Assembly: GCA_003223695.1 (NCBI GenBank)
Contig: QHVY01000018.1
Coordinates: forward strand, 8,279 to 14,450
DNA from: Acidobacteriota bacterium
GTDB lineage: Bacteria; Acidobacteriota; Thermoanaerobaculia; Gp7-AA8
Direction: 5' to 3'
DNA length: 6,172 bases
The notes beneath the pieces were generated by a model. It searched no databases. It was not told the DNA's origin and saw only the letters and a program-made list of their open reading frames with translations. Of the stretch, positions 5,617 through 6,172 are shown piece by piece. The position numbers and the translations under genes were made by a program. The first letter of the stretch is position 1. Every line of letters starts with the position of its first letter.

Positions 5617-6172
5617 ATGAAAACCAAAGTCACAGTCGTCGGCGGAGGCAACGTCGGCGCGACGGTTGCGCAGGGGATCGCGCTCAAAGAGCTCGCCGAT
5701 GTCGTGGTAGTCGACATCATCGAGGGCGTGCCGCAGGGCAAAAGCCTCGACTTGATGGAGACTGCGCCGGTCGAAAAGTACGACGCAATTCTGACCGGTT
5801 CCAACAATTACGATTCGACGGAGAAATCCGACATCGTGGTGATCACTGCCGGCTTGCCGCGCAAACCGGGCATGAGCCGTGACGATCTGCTTTGGAAAAA
5901 CGAGGAGATCGTCGCCGGCGTCACGCGCGAAGTGGTGAAGCGCTCGCCGAACGCGGTTCTCGTCGTCGTCTCAAATCCGCTGGACGCGATGTGCGAGGTC
6001 GCGCGGCGCGTCTCGCGTTTTCCGCGCGAACGCGTGATCGGCATGGCCGGCGTGCTCGACTCCGCGCGCATGCGGGCGTTCATCGCGATGGAGCTCAAAG
6101 TCTCCGTCGAAAACACCCACGCCTTCGTCCTTGGCGGGCATGGCGACCCGATGGTGCCGTTACCGCGGTATT
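5617..6172 (+). CDS. mdh: Malate dehydrogenase (LDH-like type), N-terminal part, cut by window end
   Basis: The first 185 residues of an NAD-dependent malate dehydrogenase, which interconverts malate and oxaloacetate in the TCA cycle; the family is usually about 310 residues. The Rossmann fold begins at residue 4 with GGGNVGAT (9-16), and D33 at the end of the second strand is the usual NAD ribose contact. The substrate loop AGLPRKPGMSRDDL has R82 at the position that separates malate (Arg) from lactate (Gln) enzymes, and a second arginine at R88. VVSNPLDAM carries N120. D148 and R151 in GVLDSARMR, and the catalytic H175 in GGHGDPMV, complete the active site. All catalytic residues visible so far are intact. 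The sequence resembles the tetrameric MDH group related to lactate dehydrogenase rather than the E. coli type; this is judged by motif style. The ATG at 5617 starts six bases after the palindromic repeat and diverges from the ligase gene. Confidence 0.95.
   Translation, partial: MKTKVTVVGGGNVGATVAQGIALKELADVVVVDIIEGVPQGKSLDLMETAPVEKYDAILTGSNNYDSTEKSDIVVITAGLPRKPGMSRDDLLWKNEEIVAGVTREVVKRSPNAVLVVVSNPLDAMCEVARRVSRFPRERVIGMAGVLDSARMRAFIAMELKVSVENTHAFVLGGHGDPMVPLPRY

Noticed and set aside
5808..6116. Open frame on the minus strand across mdh
   Set aside because: It mirrors the conserved NAD- and substrate-binding segments of malate dehydrogenase and has no features of its own.

Overview
This is a GC-rich bacterial housekeeping stretch. 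It holds the tail of a sigma-54-type response regulator gene, three complete genes (topA, a metX-type homoserine acyltransferase gene, and an ATP-dependent DNA ligase gene) and the first 185 codons of a malate dehydrogenase gene. There is no phage, CRISPR, insertion sequence or RNA gene. The organism cannot be named from the sequence. The high GC, weak Shine-Dalgarno sites, an archaeal-type ATP-dependent ligase in a bacterium, and two families of short palindromic intergenic repeats (a GTCATCC...GGATGAC type and a CACAGAG type) would fit Acidobacteriota or a similar soil or metagenomic lineage. That is an impression, not a placement.

Layout. Positions 2-229 (+) encode the Fis-like DNA-binding end of an NtrC-family regulator. 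An 83-bp gap follows, filled largely by a very GC-rich hairpin with an alternating CG tract. Positions 313-2742 (+) encode topoisomerase I with five C-terminal zinc ribbons. metX (2705-3808, -) converges on topA and overlaps its 3' end by 38 bp. Upstream of metX on the same strand lies the ligase gene (3902-5530, -). The 93 bp between them is almost entirely an 83-bp imperfect palindrome, one arm of which runs into the ligase gene and supplies its stop codon. The ligase gene and mdh (5617 onward, +) diverge from an 86-bp gap, most of which is a second, unrelated palindrome of 64 bp built from six 9-bp units. Its right arm may supply the mdh ribosome-binding site.

The genes do not form an obvious pathway. 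TopA relaxes negative supercoils, the ligase seals nicks, MetX activates homoserine for methionine synthesis, and Mdh serves the TCA cycle. The unusual content is between the genes: two different palindromic repeat families border the ligase gene and touch coding or translation signals on both sides, and a sequence capable of Z-DNA or cruciform formation lies just ahead of the gene for the supercoil-relaxing enzyme. I found no clear new defence or mobile system here.
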